This document shows positions 53,609 to 62,901 of a stretch of 64,000 nt of DNA, in pieces. The DNA comes from SAR324 cluster bacterium (GTDB lineage Bacteria > SAR324 > XYD2-FULL-50-16). Position 1 is the first letter of the stretch. The number at the start of each line of letters is the position of its first letter. The notes beneath the pieces are model-generated. The model had not been told where the DNA came from. It worked only from the letters and a program-made list of their open reading frames with translations, and searched no databases. A program made the position numbers and the translations under genes. The stretch is taken from NCBI GenBank assembly GCA_028282885.1, contig JANQGX010000008.1, positions 1-64,000 on the forward strand, read 5' to 3'.

Positions 53609-54856
53609 ATGAAAAAGCATTTATTCTCTGTTTTGGTTCTGATACTTACTATCACAACCTTGTCGGTATGGAGTGCCAGCCAGGCGGAAGCTGGTGATAA
53701 ATTTGAAGACCGTTTTCAAAAAATGTCCTGGAATGGGATAGTCGCCGAGGCAAAAGGCCAGGACGTTTATTTTTATATGTGGGGTGGCTCCGATGTGATA
53801 AATAACTGGGTGAATGGGTTTTATGCCAGCAGGCTTAAATCCAAATACGGGGTAACAATTGAGATGGTGCCGATTACCGGCGCTCAGGTTTATGTTAACA
53901 AGGTACTCAGTGAAAAACAGGCTGGAAAAAACACGCGGGGTGCAGTCGACCTGATGTGGATTAACGGTGAAAACTTCAAAACGATGCGGCAGGGGAACCT
54001 GCTATTTGGTCCTTATGCTCACAGGTTGCCGAATATGAAGTATCTTGATGCTTCCGATCCCGCATTTCAATATGACTTCGGATATCCTGTCGAGGGATAT
54101 GAGTCTCCCTATGGGGCCGCTCAAATGGTCATGATTTATGATCAGGCAAGGATTGAAAATCCGCCGACCTCCATTAAGGCGCTAATTCAATGGATTAAAA
54201 CAAATCCCGGCAAATTCACCTACCCGGCACCCCCGGATTTTACCGGCTCGGCATTTGTTCGTCATTTTTTCTACTATGTAGCCGGAGGGCCGAGTTCGCT
54301 GATGGGAGCCTTTGACCAGGCCAAATTCGATGAAGTATCGGCCAAGTTTTATAAGTTGATGAACGAGCTTGAACCCTATCTATGGAGGAAAGGAACGACG
54401 TATCCCGAGGATATTACAAAACTGAATGAGCTGTTTGCCAATGGGGAAGTGCTGTTGAACTTTAACTACAGTCCCGGTGATGCAGCATCTAAAGTGGCTG
54501 CAGGCAAGTATCCCGATTCTGTCCGGACCTTCGTTTTTGACGGAGGAACCATCGGCAATATCAATTATCTGGCGATTCCCTTCAATTCAAGCGCCAAAGC
54601 GGCTGCCATGGTTGCCTGTAACGAAATGCTCTCTCCTGAAGTTCAATATTCAATGGCGGCCGTACGTAACAACTGGCCCCTGGTGGTGAATGTTGAGAAA
54701 CTTCCAACCGAGTGGAAAAATAAAGTGAACAATATAAAAAGACACCCGTCGGTTCTGTCCGGTGAAGTTCTCTCCACACACCAGCTTCCGGAATTGATGG
54801 CAGACTGGTTGGTAGCCATAGAAAAAGGGTGGCAGAAAAACGTACTGGAGAAGTAA
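53609..54856 (+). CDS. ABC transporter substrate-binding protein, YnjB-like
   Basis: A 415-residue extracytoplasmic solute-binding protein. The ATG at 53609 follows TTGGAGG, and a signal peptide covers about residues 1-27 (ending near ASQAEAGD). The mature part has YFYMWGGSDVINNWVNGFYAS and a NGENFKTMRQGNLLFGPYA segment, typical of the YnjB/type-1 extracellular solute-binding family. Its natural ligand here is unknown. It is followed by a nucleoside hydrolase, two permeases and an ATPase, so a nucleoside or glycoside is a candidate. Confidence 0.88.
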   Translation: MKKHLFSVLVLILTITTLSVWSASQAEAGDKFEDRFQKMSWNGIVAEAKGQDVYFYMWGGSDVINNWVNGFYASRLKSKYGVTIEMVPITGAQVYVNKVLSEKQAGKNTRGAVDLMWINGENFKTMRQGNLLFGPYAHRLPNMKYLDASDPAFQYDFGYPVEGYESPYGAAQMVMIYDQARIENPPTSIKALIQWIKTNPGKFTYPAPPDFTGSAFVRHFFYYVAGGPSSLMGAFDQAKFDEVSAKFYKLMNELEPYLWRKGTTYPEDITKLNELFANGEVLLNFNYSPGDAASKVAAGKYPDSVRTFVFDGGTIGNINYLAIPFNSSAKAAAMVACNEMLSPEVQYSMAAVRNNWPLVVNVEKLPTEWKNKVNNIKRHPSVLSGEVLSTHQLPELMADWLVAIEKGWQKNVLEK

Positions 54857-54958
54857 AGCCCGATTTGAATAAGCTTGTTTGCAGGTATAGCGGGATACCG
54901 TTGTGCCTGCCTGGATACCGCTCAATCACTTGGATTCAGCGAAATATCAGGAGCATAA

Positions 54959-55909
54959 ATGAAAACAAAAGTTATATTTGATTGCGATAACACAATGGGC
55001 AGACCCACAAGGGACGTGGATGATGGATTGGTCCTGCTGTATCTCCTGGGCCGGGAGGAAGTGGATTTGCTGGGTATCACGAATACGTTTGGAAACAGCA
55101 CCCTGAAAGAGGTTGAATTTTACACAAAGAAATTGTTGAAGGAGGTTGGACGGGAAGATATCCCCCGATTCAGCGGGGAGCCGTTTGCCAACCAGAACGC
55201 TTATGTTGCCAGTACCTCCGCCGGTTTGTCGCGATATGAAGATGAGTTTACCGATTATCAGGCTGAAAACAACAAGGCTGCTGAATTTTTGGTTGAGGAG
55301 GTTAACAAGTACCCCGGTAAAGTAGTCATACTTGCTGCGGGCCCCATGGGAAACCTCTACGAAGCCTCCAGGAGAGATCCTGGGTTTTTCTCCAAGGTCA
55401 AGGAAATTGTGGCCATGGGGGGATATGTTCATGATCTTGTGGTGGGCTGGAAACAGTGCAAGGAACTTAACATGGCCAGCAATCCGAAGGCTGCCGAAGC
55501 CATGTTGTATGCTTCCTGCCCGGTAACCGTAATGAACGGTCATGTGTGCCTTCAAGCACCGTTTACTTATGAAGACCTGGAAAAAGCGGATTTCTGGTCG
55601 GAAGACCGTCGTCGCATCGTTTCCGATTGGCTTGATTATATCCATCAAACCTTTGGCGTGGAGTGTTTTTTTCTCTGGGATCTCGTTCCGGCCGTCTATA
55701 TCACCAATCCGGAAATTTTTGACCGAAACGAAATCATGATCTATGCCAATGAGGAAAGTTTGAAAACCGGAATGCTAAAACCGCATGTCGGACCCGGAAA
55801 AGGCACCAACATTAACATGCCTGAAAAAATTCTGGATCCCAAAGCTTTTATGGATATCCTTTTTGCTGCATGGAGGAGGGAGTCCATGATCAATGGCGAG
55901 AAAAGGTAA
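54959..55909 (+). CDS. Nucleoside hydrolase family protein
   Basis: A 316-residue N-ribohydrolase-fold protein. The usual calcium motif DxDPGxDDA is expanded here to FDCDNTMGRPTRDVDDGL (D8, D10, D19, D21, D22), and other core features remain: TNTFGNSTL, VILAAGPMGNLYEA and GGYVHDLVVGWKQCKELNMASNPKAAE (in parts). No signal peptide, so it acts inside the cell on an imported nucleoside or related N-/O-glycoside, releasing a base and a sugar. It lies 12 bp before the first permease gene. Confidence 0.83.
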   Translation: MKTKVIFDCDNTMGRPTRDVDDGLVLLYLLGREEVDLLGITNTFGNSTLKEVEFYTKKLLKEVGREDIPRFSGEPFANQNAYVASTSAGLSRYEDEFTDYQAENNKAAEFLVEEVNKYPGKVVILAAGPMGNLYEASRRDPGFFSKVKEIVAMGGYVHDLVVGWKQCKELNMASNPKAAEAMLYASCPVTVMNGHVCLQAPFTYEDLEKADFWSEDRRRIVSDWLDYIHQTFGVECFFLWDLVPAVYITNPEIFDRNEIMIYANEESLKTGMLKPHVGPGKGTNINMPEKILDPKAFMDILFAAWRRESMINGEKR

Positions 55910-55921
55910 TTTGGAGTTCTC

Positions 55922-56782
55922 ATGTCAAAGCGACTAACCATCACTCTGCTGCTCAGTCCGGCAATACTAATCATCGTTACACTTTTTATCGGTGGCTTTT
56001 TGTTCGGTCTGTTCCAAAGTTTCGGATATATGCCGATTATCGGGCAACACGATATGAGCCTGGACGCTTACAGGAACATGTTTACGGATACAAAGTTCTT
56101 TGGATCACTTTTTCTGACGCTGTGGATATCGCTGGCTGCCACGATATTGACCATCATATTTGCCATTATTACGGCATTGGCAATGCGGCAGACGTTTAAA
56201 GGAAGGCGGATTATCAATTTTCTTTACCAATTTCCCATCACGATACCGCACTTGGTTATCGCGGTCGGGGCCATGCTGTTGTTCTCACAGAGTGGTATGT
56301 TTGCCCGAATTTTTTATGCCCTGGGAATCATCTCTGACCAAAGCCAGTTCCCGATCCTTGTTTATGACAATTTGGGAATCGGGATTATTTATGTCTATCT
56401 CTGGAAGCAGATTCCCTTTATGGGGCTGATCGTCATATCGATATTGCAATCCGTCGGTAACGATTATGAAGAGTTGGCCCGATCACTGGGGGCCAACAGG
56501 TGGCAAACCTTCAGATATGTTCTTTTACCGTTGATCGTCCCCGGAATCCTGCCGATTTCGATTATCTGTTTTGCCTACACCTTCGGATCATTTGAGGTTC
56601 CTTATCTGTTGGGCAAACCCTTCCCTGCGGTCCTCTCGGTTCTGGCGTACAGACTTTTTGAGGATGTTGATTTGAATGCGCGTCCGGAAGCGATGGCAAT
56701 GGCTGTGTTTATCGCCGTTTTTATCAGTATTCTGGTCATTTTCTATAAAAAACTCATTAAACGGATAACGGGGAGAACATAG
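55922..56782 (+). CDS. ABC transporter permease 1
   Basis: A 286-residue permease with six or so membrane segments. The EAA loop is DYEELARSLGANRWQTFRYV followed by LLPLIVPGI. It is preceded by TTGGAG and is followed 3 bp later by the second permease gene. Together they form the heterodimeric channel for the YnjB-like binding protein. Confidence 0.92.
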   Translation: MSKRLTITLLLSPAILIIVTLFIGGFLFGLFQSFGYMPIIGQHDMSLDAYRNMFTDTKFFGSLFLTLWISLAATILTIIFAIITALAMRQTFKGRRIINFLYQFPITIPHLVIAVGAMLLFSQSGMFARIFYALGIISDQSQFPILVYDNLGIGIIYVYLWKQIPFMGLIVISILQSVGNDYEELARSLGANRWQTFRYVLLPLIVPGILPISIICFAYTFGSFEVPYLLGKPFPAVLSVLAYRLFEDVDLNARPEAMAMAVFIAVFISILVIFYKKLIKRITGRT

Positions 56783-56785
56783 AAC

Positions 56786-57652
56786 ATGAGTCAAAGCGCT
56801 GGTTTATCCAAAACTGGGGTAATTAAAAAACAATCCCATAAGCAGCGGCAAAGCAATGTGATGAGAAACATAGTCCTATTGGGAATTATAGTGGGGGTGA
56901 TTCTTCCGATGATTCCCCAGTTACTCTGGTCTTTCAGTTTTCGTTGGTATTTCCCGTCACTGTTACCGACGGAACTCAGCTCGAGGGCCTGGGTGTATGT
57001 TGCAAATCCGAATTCGAAGATACTTGAATCATTCATTGTTAGCCTCATCATTGCCCTGAGTGTAACAGCAATCGGAATAGTGGTGGGCGTGCCTGCCGGC
57101 AAGGCTCTTGGGATGTACAAATTCAGGGGAAAGGAGTTAATCGAGCTGATTATTCTGGCACCTACCATAGTTCCCGGTTTGGCAGTGATTATGGGAATTC
57201 AGATACTGTTTATCAGATTCGGTCTGTCGGACAATATAGTCGGGGTGATCATTGTCCATCTTCTTCCCTCGTTGCCCTATATGATTATCAGCATGGCAGG
57301 AGTATTTGCCAATTATGATCCTCAGTTCGAAGAACAAGCTCGTTCATTGGGTGCAAATGCAATTAAGACTTTTTACTATATTACGCTTCCCGTAATATTT
57401 CCGGGGATTGTTGTCGGTGCCATGTTCACCTTTCTGATTTCCTGGAGCCAGTACATCTTAACAATTATGGTGGGGGGCGGCCGTGTTATCACTCTTCCGG
57501 TTTTGCTCTTCTCTTTTGCCGGCTCGGGCGACAACGCCATTGCATCGGCATTGAGTATCATTTTTGTTCTTCCCGCAATTGTAATATTGATCGTTACTTC
57601 AAAATACTTATCCGGTAAATCAGGCGGAATGGGAGGCTTTGGAAGCATATGA
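56786..57652 (+). CDS. ABC transporter permease 2
   Basis: A 288-residue permease. Its EAA loop reads QFEEQARSLGANAIKTFYYI, then TLPVIFPGI. It has a basic, polar N-terminal tail before the first membrane segment (about 28-50). Its last four bases overlap the ATPase gene (ATGA), so their translation is coupled. Confidence 0.92.
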   Translation: MSQSAGLSKTGVIKKQSHKQRQSNVMRNIVLLGIIVGVILPMIPQLLWSFSFRWYFPSLLPTELSSRAWVYVANPNSKILESFIVSLIIALSVTAIGIVVGVPAGKALGMYKFRGKELIELIILAPTIVPGLAVIMGIQILFIRFGLSDNIVGVIIVHLLPSLPYMIISMAGVFANYDPQFEEQARSLGANAIKTFYYITLPVIFPGIVVGAMFTFLISWSQYILTIMVGGGRVITLPVLLFSFAGSGDNAIASALSIIFVLPAIVILIVTSKYLSGKSGGMGGFGSI

Positions 57653-58689
57653 CAGATGTAAAACTAAGAAACCTGGAAAAAGTATACGATGGTGCCAGCG
57701 AACCATCAGTCAAAAATCTAAGTCTGGATATCAATGCGGGTGAACTGGTAGCTCTTTTAGGTCCCTCAGGTTGTGGTAAGACGACCACATTAAAAATGGT
57801 AGGAGGGCTCCACGATGTCACCAGCGGTGAAGTTCTTTTCAATGGCGTAAGGGTCAACGACATTAGACCCGAGAAGCGGGAAGCTGTGATGGTCTATCAG
57901 AACTACCTGCTCTTTCCCTATATGACGATTGAGGATAATATAGGTTTCGGTCTGAAGATGCGTCATGTGGATAAGAAAGAGATTAAAAAAAGAGTGGGTG
58001 AAATGTTAAGCCTGGTCCGATTGGAAGGTTTTGAAACCCGCAAACCGGCACAGCTTTCCGGAGGACAGAAACAGCGGATTGCCCTGGCCCGAGCGCTGAT
58101 TATCAGGCCGAAAATCCTTCTGCTGGACGAACCTCTTTCCAATCTGGATGCCCACTTAAGGGACGAAATGAGAGAGATGATACTGAAGATTCACAAGAGT
58201 TTCGGCGTAACCACAATCTTTGTAACCCATGACCAGGAAGAAGCGGTATTATTGGCTGACCGAATCGCACTGATGTTTAACGGAGAATTGCATCAATACG
58301 GCAGTCCGCAGGAATTCTACGAAAAACCTGTCTCCAAGAAAGTCGCGGCGTTTTTCGGGAATGAGAATTTTCTTGCGGGTGTAAAAACGGGTGCAACAGT
58401 AAAAACTGAAATTGGTGATTTTGATGTGGAGAAATCAGATGTTCCGGATGGCAAGGTGACGATCGTCATACGTCCGGAATCCATTGTCCTGGGTGATACC
58501 GGCCACAACAGCTTTCAGGCGCCCATAAACCGCAGAATCTATATGGGAACATATACCAGGTATGATGTCCGGGTGGGGGGAAATGCCTGGAACGTTATCG
58601 GTGATCCCAATTATACAGAAGAATATGATGAAGGTCGGAACGCGTCATTTTCTTTACCAAAAGAAAAGATATGGATACTGGAAGAGTAA
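57649..58689 (+). CDS. ABC transporter ATPase (MalK/PotA-like)
   Basis: A 346-residue ATPase with Walker A GPSGCGKTT, signature LSGGQKQR, Walker B ILLLDEPLSNLD and switch VTHDQEEA. A C-terminal β-rich regulatory (TOBE-like) domain of about 100 residues follows, as in MalK and other sugar or polyamine importers. It completes the importer. The next gene, a FucI-type isomerase, starts just 5 bp after its stop. Confidence 0.93.
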   Translation: MTDVKLRNLEKVYDGASEPSVKNLSLDINAGELVALLGPSGCGKTTTLKMVGGLHDVTSGEVLFNGVRVNDIRPEKREAVMVYQNYLLFPYMTIEDNIGFGLKMRHVDKKEIKKRVGEMLSLVRLEGFETRKPAQLSGGQKQRIALARALIIRPKILLLDEPLSNLDAHLRDEMREMILKIHKSFGVTTIFVTHDQEEAVLLADRIALMFNGELHQYGSPQEFYEKPVSKKVAAFFGNENFLAGVKTGATVKTEIGDFDVEKSDVPDGKVTIVIRPESIVLGDTGHNSFQAPINRRIYMGTYTRYDVRVGGNAWNVIGDPNYTEEYDEGRNASFSLPKEKIWILEE

Positions 58690-58694
58690 TCACT

Positions 58695-60092
58695 ATGCGA
58701 CAATCCGGATTAAAGGTAGGTCTTGCCGGGCTCTATTTCGCCAATTTTGAGGCGCTTAAATATGATATTTACGGTCAGGCTGTAACTTCCGTCAAAGAAA
58801 TCTGCTCATCCCTGGGTTTGGAGAGCGTTTGTTTGGATAAGCCAGTTGGAACCGTTGATGAGGCTGAGCAGGGAATTAAAGAATTGAATGAAGCCGGTAT
58901 AGATTTTTTAATTCTACAGGCAAGCTCACTCTGTCTTGGCGATGTTATAAAGCCTTTTGTGGAAGGAAGCTTTCCAATTGGATTTTGGGCTGTTGAAGAA
59001 CCAACCTTGAAAGGAGAACTGCAGCTCAATTCCTTTACCGGTTTTAATATGGCGGTTTCCATAGCTCGTCACTGCAGTAAAAAAACCGATTATACCTGGT
59101 TCTTCGGAAACGGAGATAAACTATTCCGACAGAGATTAGCGAGAACGCTTCGTGCTTTGGATTCTATAAAGAGGTTGCGCGCCAGTCGTGTGGGGGTAAT
59201 CGGCGGGACTGTTCCCACCTTTGATAACCTTAGCTATGATTCAGGCGAGATTGCTAAGCGCCTGGGTGTTGAAATTGTTGAATATGGCATTGATGAGTTC
59301 CTGAATGCCGTCGGAAATACCAAACCTGAAGATGCATCGGAGGAAATTCAGGATCTAAAAGAGGCTGCATCTCAAATAAAAACCGAGCCGATATGGATTG
59401 ACAAAACAGGCACCCTGTTGAAAAATCTCAAGCATTTCGCCCAGTCTGAAAAACTGGATGCTATGGCCCTACGATGCTGGCCTGAATTTCAATCTGTGTT
59501 AAATATGGCGCCTTGCGCTGCAGTTGCCCGAATGAATGATTATAAGATTCCGGTTTCCTGTGAAGGAGATGTTCCTGGTGCGGTCAGTATGTTGATAGGT
59601 CGACTGATCAGCGGGAATGCCGTGACCATGAATGACCTGGTTGCCGTTGACCCGGAAAACGATCTCATTCAAATGTGGCATTGCGGTCCCGGTCCGAAAT
59701 CCTGGGCTGATGAGAAGGGTTGGATTCTCGATTATCATCATACTCTGAACAGAAGAGTTGCGGAAGGGGATCCCAAAACAGGGCTGTCTGCCGATATTTC
59801 CTTTAAGAAAATGCCTGTGACAACCTTAAGGCTATCCTCGGCCGGAGACAGTATGTTTGTTATGGAAGGTGAGGTCGTAGAAGGCCGCCATGCACCGTAC
59901 CCGGGCAGCGGAGGATGGATGGGAAACCTGACCATTAACGGTGAATCCCTCTCACTGGAAGAATTTATTGAAACCCTTGCTGTATACGGCCTGGAACACC
60001 ACTATCCGATGATGATGGGACATCATGAAACCATCTGTCGAGAGATGGCGAATTGGGCCGGATTAACCGTGAAGAAAAAGCAAGGTTGTTAA
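58695..60092 (+). CDS. L-fucose/L-arabinose isomerase family protein (FucI-like)
   Basis: A 465-residue aldose–ketose isomerase-like protein. The ATG at 58695 is chosen over one eight codons upstream, because GGAAGAG precedes it. The C-terminal active-site pattern is kept: ALRCWPEF (Glu264), CEGDVPGA (Asp292, metal), and a histidine-rich end (GLEHHYPMMMGHH). FucI is about 590 residues, so this is a compact member of the larger fold family. Context predicts that it converts the sugar released by the nucleoside hydrolase, or an imported aldose, into a ketose for the epimerase and DhaKL. Confidence 0.85.
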   Translation: MRQSGLKVGLAGLYFANFEALKYDIYGQAVTSVKEICSSLGLESVCLDKPVGTVDEAEQGIKELNEAGIDFLILQASSLCLGDVIKPFVEGSFPIGFWAVEEPTLKGELQLNSFTGFNMAVSIARHCSKKTDYTWFFGNGDKLFRQRLARTLRALDSIKRLRASRVGVIGGTVPTFDNLSYDSGEIAKRLGVEIVEYGIDEFLNAVGNTKPEDASEEIQDLKEAASQIKTEPIWIDKTGTLLKNLKHFAQSEKLDAMALRCWPEFQSVLNMAPCAAVARMNDYKIPVSCEGDVPGAVSMLIGRLISGNAVTMNDLVAVDPENDLIQMWHCGPGPKSWADEKGWILDYHHTLNRRVAEGDPKTGLSADISFKKMPVTTLRLSSAGDSMFVMEGEVVEGRHAPYPGSGGWMGNLTINGESLSLEEFIETLAVYGLEHHYPMMMGHHETICREMANWAGLTVKKKQGC

Positions 60093-60211
60093 CCGCTCCC
60101 AAGCGAACAGGATTCGCTCTGCATTGCAAAGTTAGATATACGGTGTTACGGTGGAGTTTTGAATCAAGCCTGGCGATCAGCAGACAAATAAACATCAAGA
60201 TAGGCTACCGT

Positions 60212-61168
60212 ATGGCCAAACTCACTCAAGTAGCAGGATCACCTCCCACGACTTTTCTGGATTTCCCTTCAATGGATAGTATTGAAAATTTGAATGCCGA
60301 TATCGCCGTTCTTGGAATTCCATTCGGGATGCCCTATCAACCATCCGAAATGGCGAATGATCAAAGCCTGGCACCGGACGCAATCCGTCAATTCAGCACT
60401 TATGCCCATGAAACCAGGGAGCATTTTGATTTTGACCTTGGAGGCCCGTTGCTTGACGAACGAGACATCAGGGTGATTGATTGCGGTAATGTTACAGCGG
60501 ATTTGTCCGATCCCGCCGAACATTATAGAAGGGCGGAAGCTGTGGCAGGAATGATTCTGGGTGCGGGAACAACCCTGATTGCATTGGGCGGTGACCATGG
60601 AGTTACAATTCCGGTATTGCAGGCGTTGAAAAACACTGGCAAATCTATCACCCTGGTTCATATAGATGCGCATCTGGATTGGCGGAATGAAGTCAATGGC
60701 GAAACCCGGGGATATTCCAGCCCGATACGACGCGCATCAGAAATGCCATGGATTTCCGGCATAGTCCAAATTGGGATGCGGGGTGTGGGAAGTGCCCGGA
60801 TTAAGGAAGTCAATGATGCGAAGACCTTTGGCGCGAAAATCATAACCGCATACGAGCTGCATCAAAGAGGCGTTGAGTCCGTGATTGATGAAATCCCTGA
60901 CAATACTGATTACTATTTGACCATAGATGCCGACGGACTGGACCCTTCAATCATGCCTGCGGTGATGTCGCAGACTCCCGGTGGATTGACCTGGATTCAA
61001 ATCAGGGCTCTTATTCATGGTTTGGTCAACAAAGGACGGGTCCTCGGTATGGATCTGGTCGAGATTGCGCCCGGTTATGATATCAACAATACCTCCCTTA
61101 TCCATGCTGAAAGACTGATTTGCAACTTCATCGGTACCTCCGTTCGGGCCGGCTATTATGATCAATAA
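60212..61168 (+). CDS. Ureohydrolase (agmatinase/arginase family)
   Basis: A 318-residue binuclear manganese enzyme that cleaves a guanidino group to urea and an amine. The start is the ATG at 60212; the frame opens 53 codons earlier within the isomerase gene. Metal ligands are His129 in LGGDHG, Asp152/His154/Asp156 in HIDAHLDW and the Asp pair in IDADGLDPS. The substrate could be agmatine, guanidinobutyrate or another guanidino acid. It lies 119 bp after the isomerase and is followed by a GNAT gene, which suggests a side branch handling a nitrogenous product of the imported compound. Confidence 0.87.
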   Translation: MAKLTQVAGSPPTTFLDFPSMDSIENLNADIAVLGIPFGMPYQPSEMANDQSLAPDAIRQFSTYAHETREHFDFDLGGPLLDERDIRVIDCGNVTADLSDPAEHYRRAEAVAGMILGAGTTLIALGGDHGVTIPVLQALKNTGKSITLVHIDAHLDWRNEVNGETRGYSSPIRRASEMPWISGIVQIGMRGVGSARIKEVNDAKTFGAKIITAYELHQRGVESVIDEIPDNTDYYLTIDADGLDPSIMPAVMSQTPGGLTWIQIRALIHGLVNKGRVLGMDLVEIAPGYDINNTSLIHAERLICNFIGTSVRAGYYDQ

Positions 61169-61183
61169 TCAAAGAATACTCTT

Positions 61184-61843
61184 ATGTCCGCCATGCCCGG
61201 TTCCTCGGAATTGAATTTTAACAGAAAACAGATCCACTACCTTGATAGCTTGCCAGATGAGTATTTGAAACAAGCAGCGGAGCTCTATTTCAGTTCCCTT
61301 CATGAGAAGCTTGTACCTATTCTTGGAAATGATGAAAGGGCGACAAGAGTCGTGGCAGACAGCATTGTCAGTCAAAAAGGCACGGTTGCCATCTGTGATA
61401 ATAATCTGGTAGGGATCATAGGTTTCCAGACCAAGGATGGCGGGTTTCTGAATCCAAGTCTGAAATCCATGATCAGAGCTTATGGCCTGTTTAACGGCCT
61501 ATTGCGCCTGGCCGGTTTGGCAGTATTGCATCATCCGACAAATGCTGATGAGATATATATTGATGGTATTGCTGTGCATCCCGGGATAAGGGGAAACGGA
61601 ATCGGGACTCATTTGCTTGGATTATTGGAGTCGACGGCATCAAAAAAGGGAATCAAAAGAATCTCGCTTGATGTCATCGATACCAATCCCAAGGCGCAGG
61701 CGCTTTATGAACGACTGGGTTTTGTCGCAATGAAAACACAGAGTATCCGGCCTCTGAATCTGCTGATCAAGTTCCCCTTCAGGTCAGTTACCTTTATGGT
61801 CAAGGATGTTGGTTCGCAACAAACAAAAATGGAAAGAAAATGA
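61184..61843 (+). CDS. GNAT-family N-acetyltransferase
   Basis: A 219-residue acyltransferase. The acetyl-CoA pocket is seen in IYIDGIAVHPGIRGNGIGTHLL (motif A, QxxGxG/A-like RGNGIG), then ISLDVIDTNPKAQALYERLGFV, the usual motif B. The acceptor is unknown. It begins 15 bp after the ureohydrolase and overlaps the DUF4386 gene by 4 bp, so all three are likely one transcript. Confidence 0.88.
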   Translation: MSAMPGSSELNFNRKQIHYLDSLPDEYLKQAAELYFSSLHEKLVPILGNDERATRVVADSIVSQKGTVAICDNNLVGIIGFQTKDGGFLNPSLKSMIRAYGLFNGLLRLAGLAVLHHPTNADEIYIDGIAVHPGIRGNGIGTHLLGLLESTASKKGIKRISLDVIDTNPKAQALYERLGFVAMKTQSIRPLNLLIKFPFRSVTFMVKDVGSQQTKMERK

Positions 61844-62541
61844 CGGATGAAAATGTAAATTACAGGGCCTATGCGATCTTTATTGTGATTGAAGTGATTT
61901 TGATAGTTATCCCGTTGATTGTGCTGGGGGCTGCCATTGGTTGGCCGGGCAGTTTGGACGAACCGGCAAGTGCGAACCTGGTGGCAATACACCAAAATGC
62001 CGGGGCTGTTCAATTCGGGTATTTCGTTTATCTCGTCTATTCGATCCTTATTCTGCCGCTGAGCGTTGTTTTCTATCGTCTGTTGATCATTGACAATGAT
62101 CCTTTTGATCCACTTCTACTGACAGCCCTGGGCTTTGGAATAGCTTCGGCAATATCAAGAACCTTTGGTATCATCCGCTGGTTTACCGTAATGCCGTACC
62201 TGTTTACCGAGCTGCATCATCGTCCGCACAGTGTTTCGATGGTTTATGAGAGTTTCAACCGCTATGCAGGTTCCGTCGGGGAAATCCTGGGTGTTCAGAT
62301 GTTTATGGTGAGTTTTATTCTGTTGGTTAGTTTTACAATTATGGTCCGCAAAACCGTCTTTCCCAAATGGGTTGCCTATAGCGGTGTGATCGCTGCTGCA
62401 TTTCTGGCGATGGGGATTTTGGAGCTGTTCGGAATTGAAGTCAGCGGGATGCTGCTCACCCTGAGTGGCACGATTCTCCATCTCTGGTTATTTGCCATTG
62501 CTGTATTTCTGTTTTTTCGAAAATCCCAATCGGCCAAGTGA
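61840..62541 (+). CDS. DUF4386 membrane protein
   Basis: A 233-residue protein with about six or seven hydrophobic segments and motifs typical of DUF4386 (AISRTFGIIRWFTVMPYLF). Function is unknown in the family. It starts inside the GNAT stop codon (ATGA). It may be a permease or membrane partner of the operon, but nothing in the sequence proves this. Stop at 62541. Confidence 0.75.
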   Translation: MTDENVNYRAYAIFIVIEVILIVIPLIVLGAAIGWPGSLDEPASANLVAIHQNAGAVQFGYFVYLVYSILILPLSVVFYRLLIIDNDPFDPLLLTALGFGIASAISRTFGIIRWFTVMPYLFTELHHRPHSVSMVYESFNRYAGSVGEILGVQMFMVSFILLVSFTIMVRKTVFPKWVAYSGVIAAAFLAMGILELFGIEVSGMLLTLSGTILHLWLFAIAVFLFFRKSQSAK

Positions 62542-62840
62542 ATCGTGGCTGAACCAATCTACACATCATTAATACGACATACCGGTTCTCTCAAATAAAA
62601 GCAGCGGATGATGGATTATCGAACTCGCCGCTGTCTTCCTCGTTTTTATCAAATCCCTGGGCAGGTCTGTCTTGTGGTCCGGTTCGACTGGAAAATCAAA
62701 GCCATCTTATTCATGATTAAGGATTCCGGGCTTGACGAGATGAAGGAATTGAACGTGTAATAAAGCTCGGGCGGTCAAAAATCACATTATATTTACAGAT
62801 TATTACATTTCCTGCAGGTATCCGTTTTGATACATAATAG

Positions 62841-62872
62841 AAAAACAGCGGTCTTGCTCGGCCCCTGTTTTT
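62841..62872. terminator. Terminator-like inverted repeat
   Basis: AAAAACAG (62841-62848) pairs with CTGTTTTT (62865-62872), with a GG/CC extension inside after one C·C mismatch. The A-run and T-run make it a plausible bidirectional terminator between the DUF4386 operon and the aminotransferase. The remainder of the 360-bp gap (62542-62901) shows only a weak CAGCGG/CCGCTG hairpin at 62602-62633 and no gene. Confidence 0.5.
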
Positions 62873-62901
62873 AACAACACACTGATATGAGAGAGATAAC
62901 A

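Noticed and set aside
54947-55648. 233-codon open frame opposite the nucleoside hydrolase
   Set aside because: It is a long antisense shadow; the plus-strand protein has family motifs and a good position in the operon.
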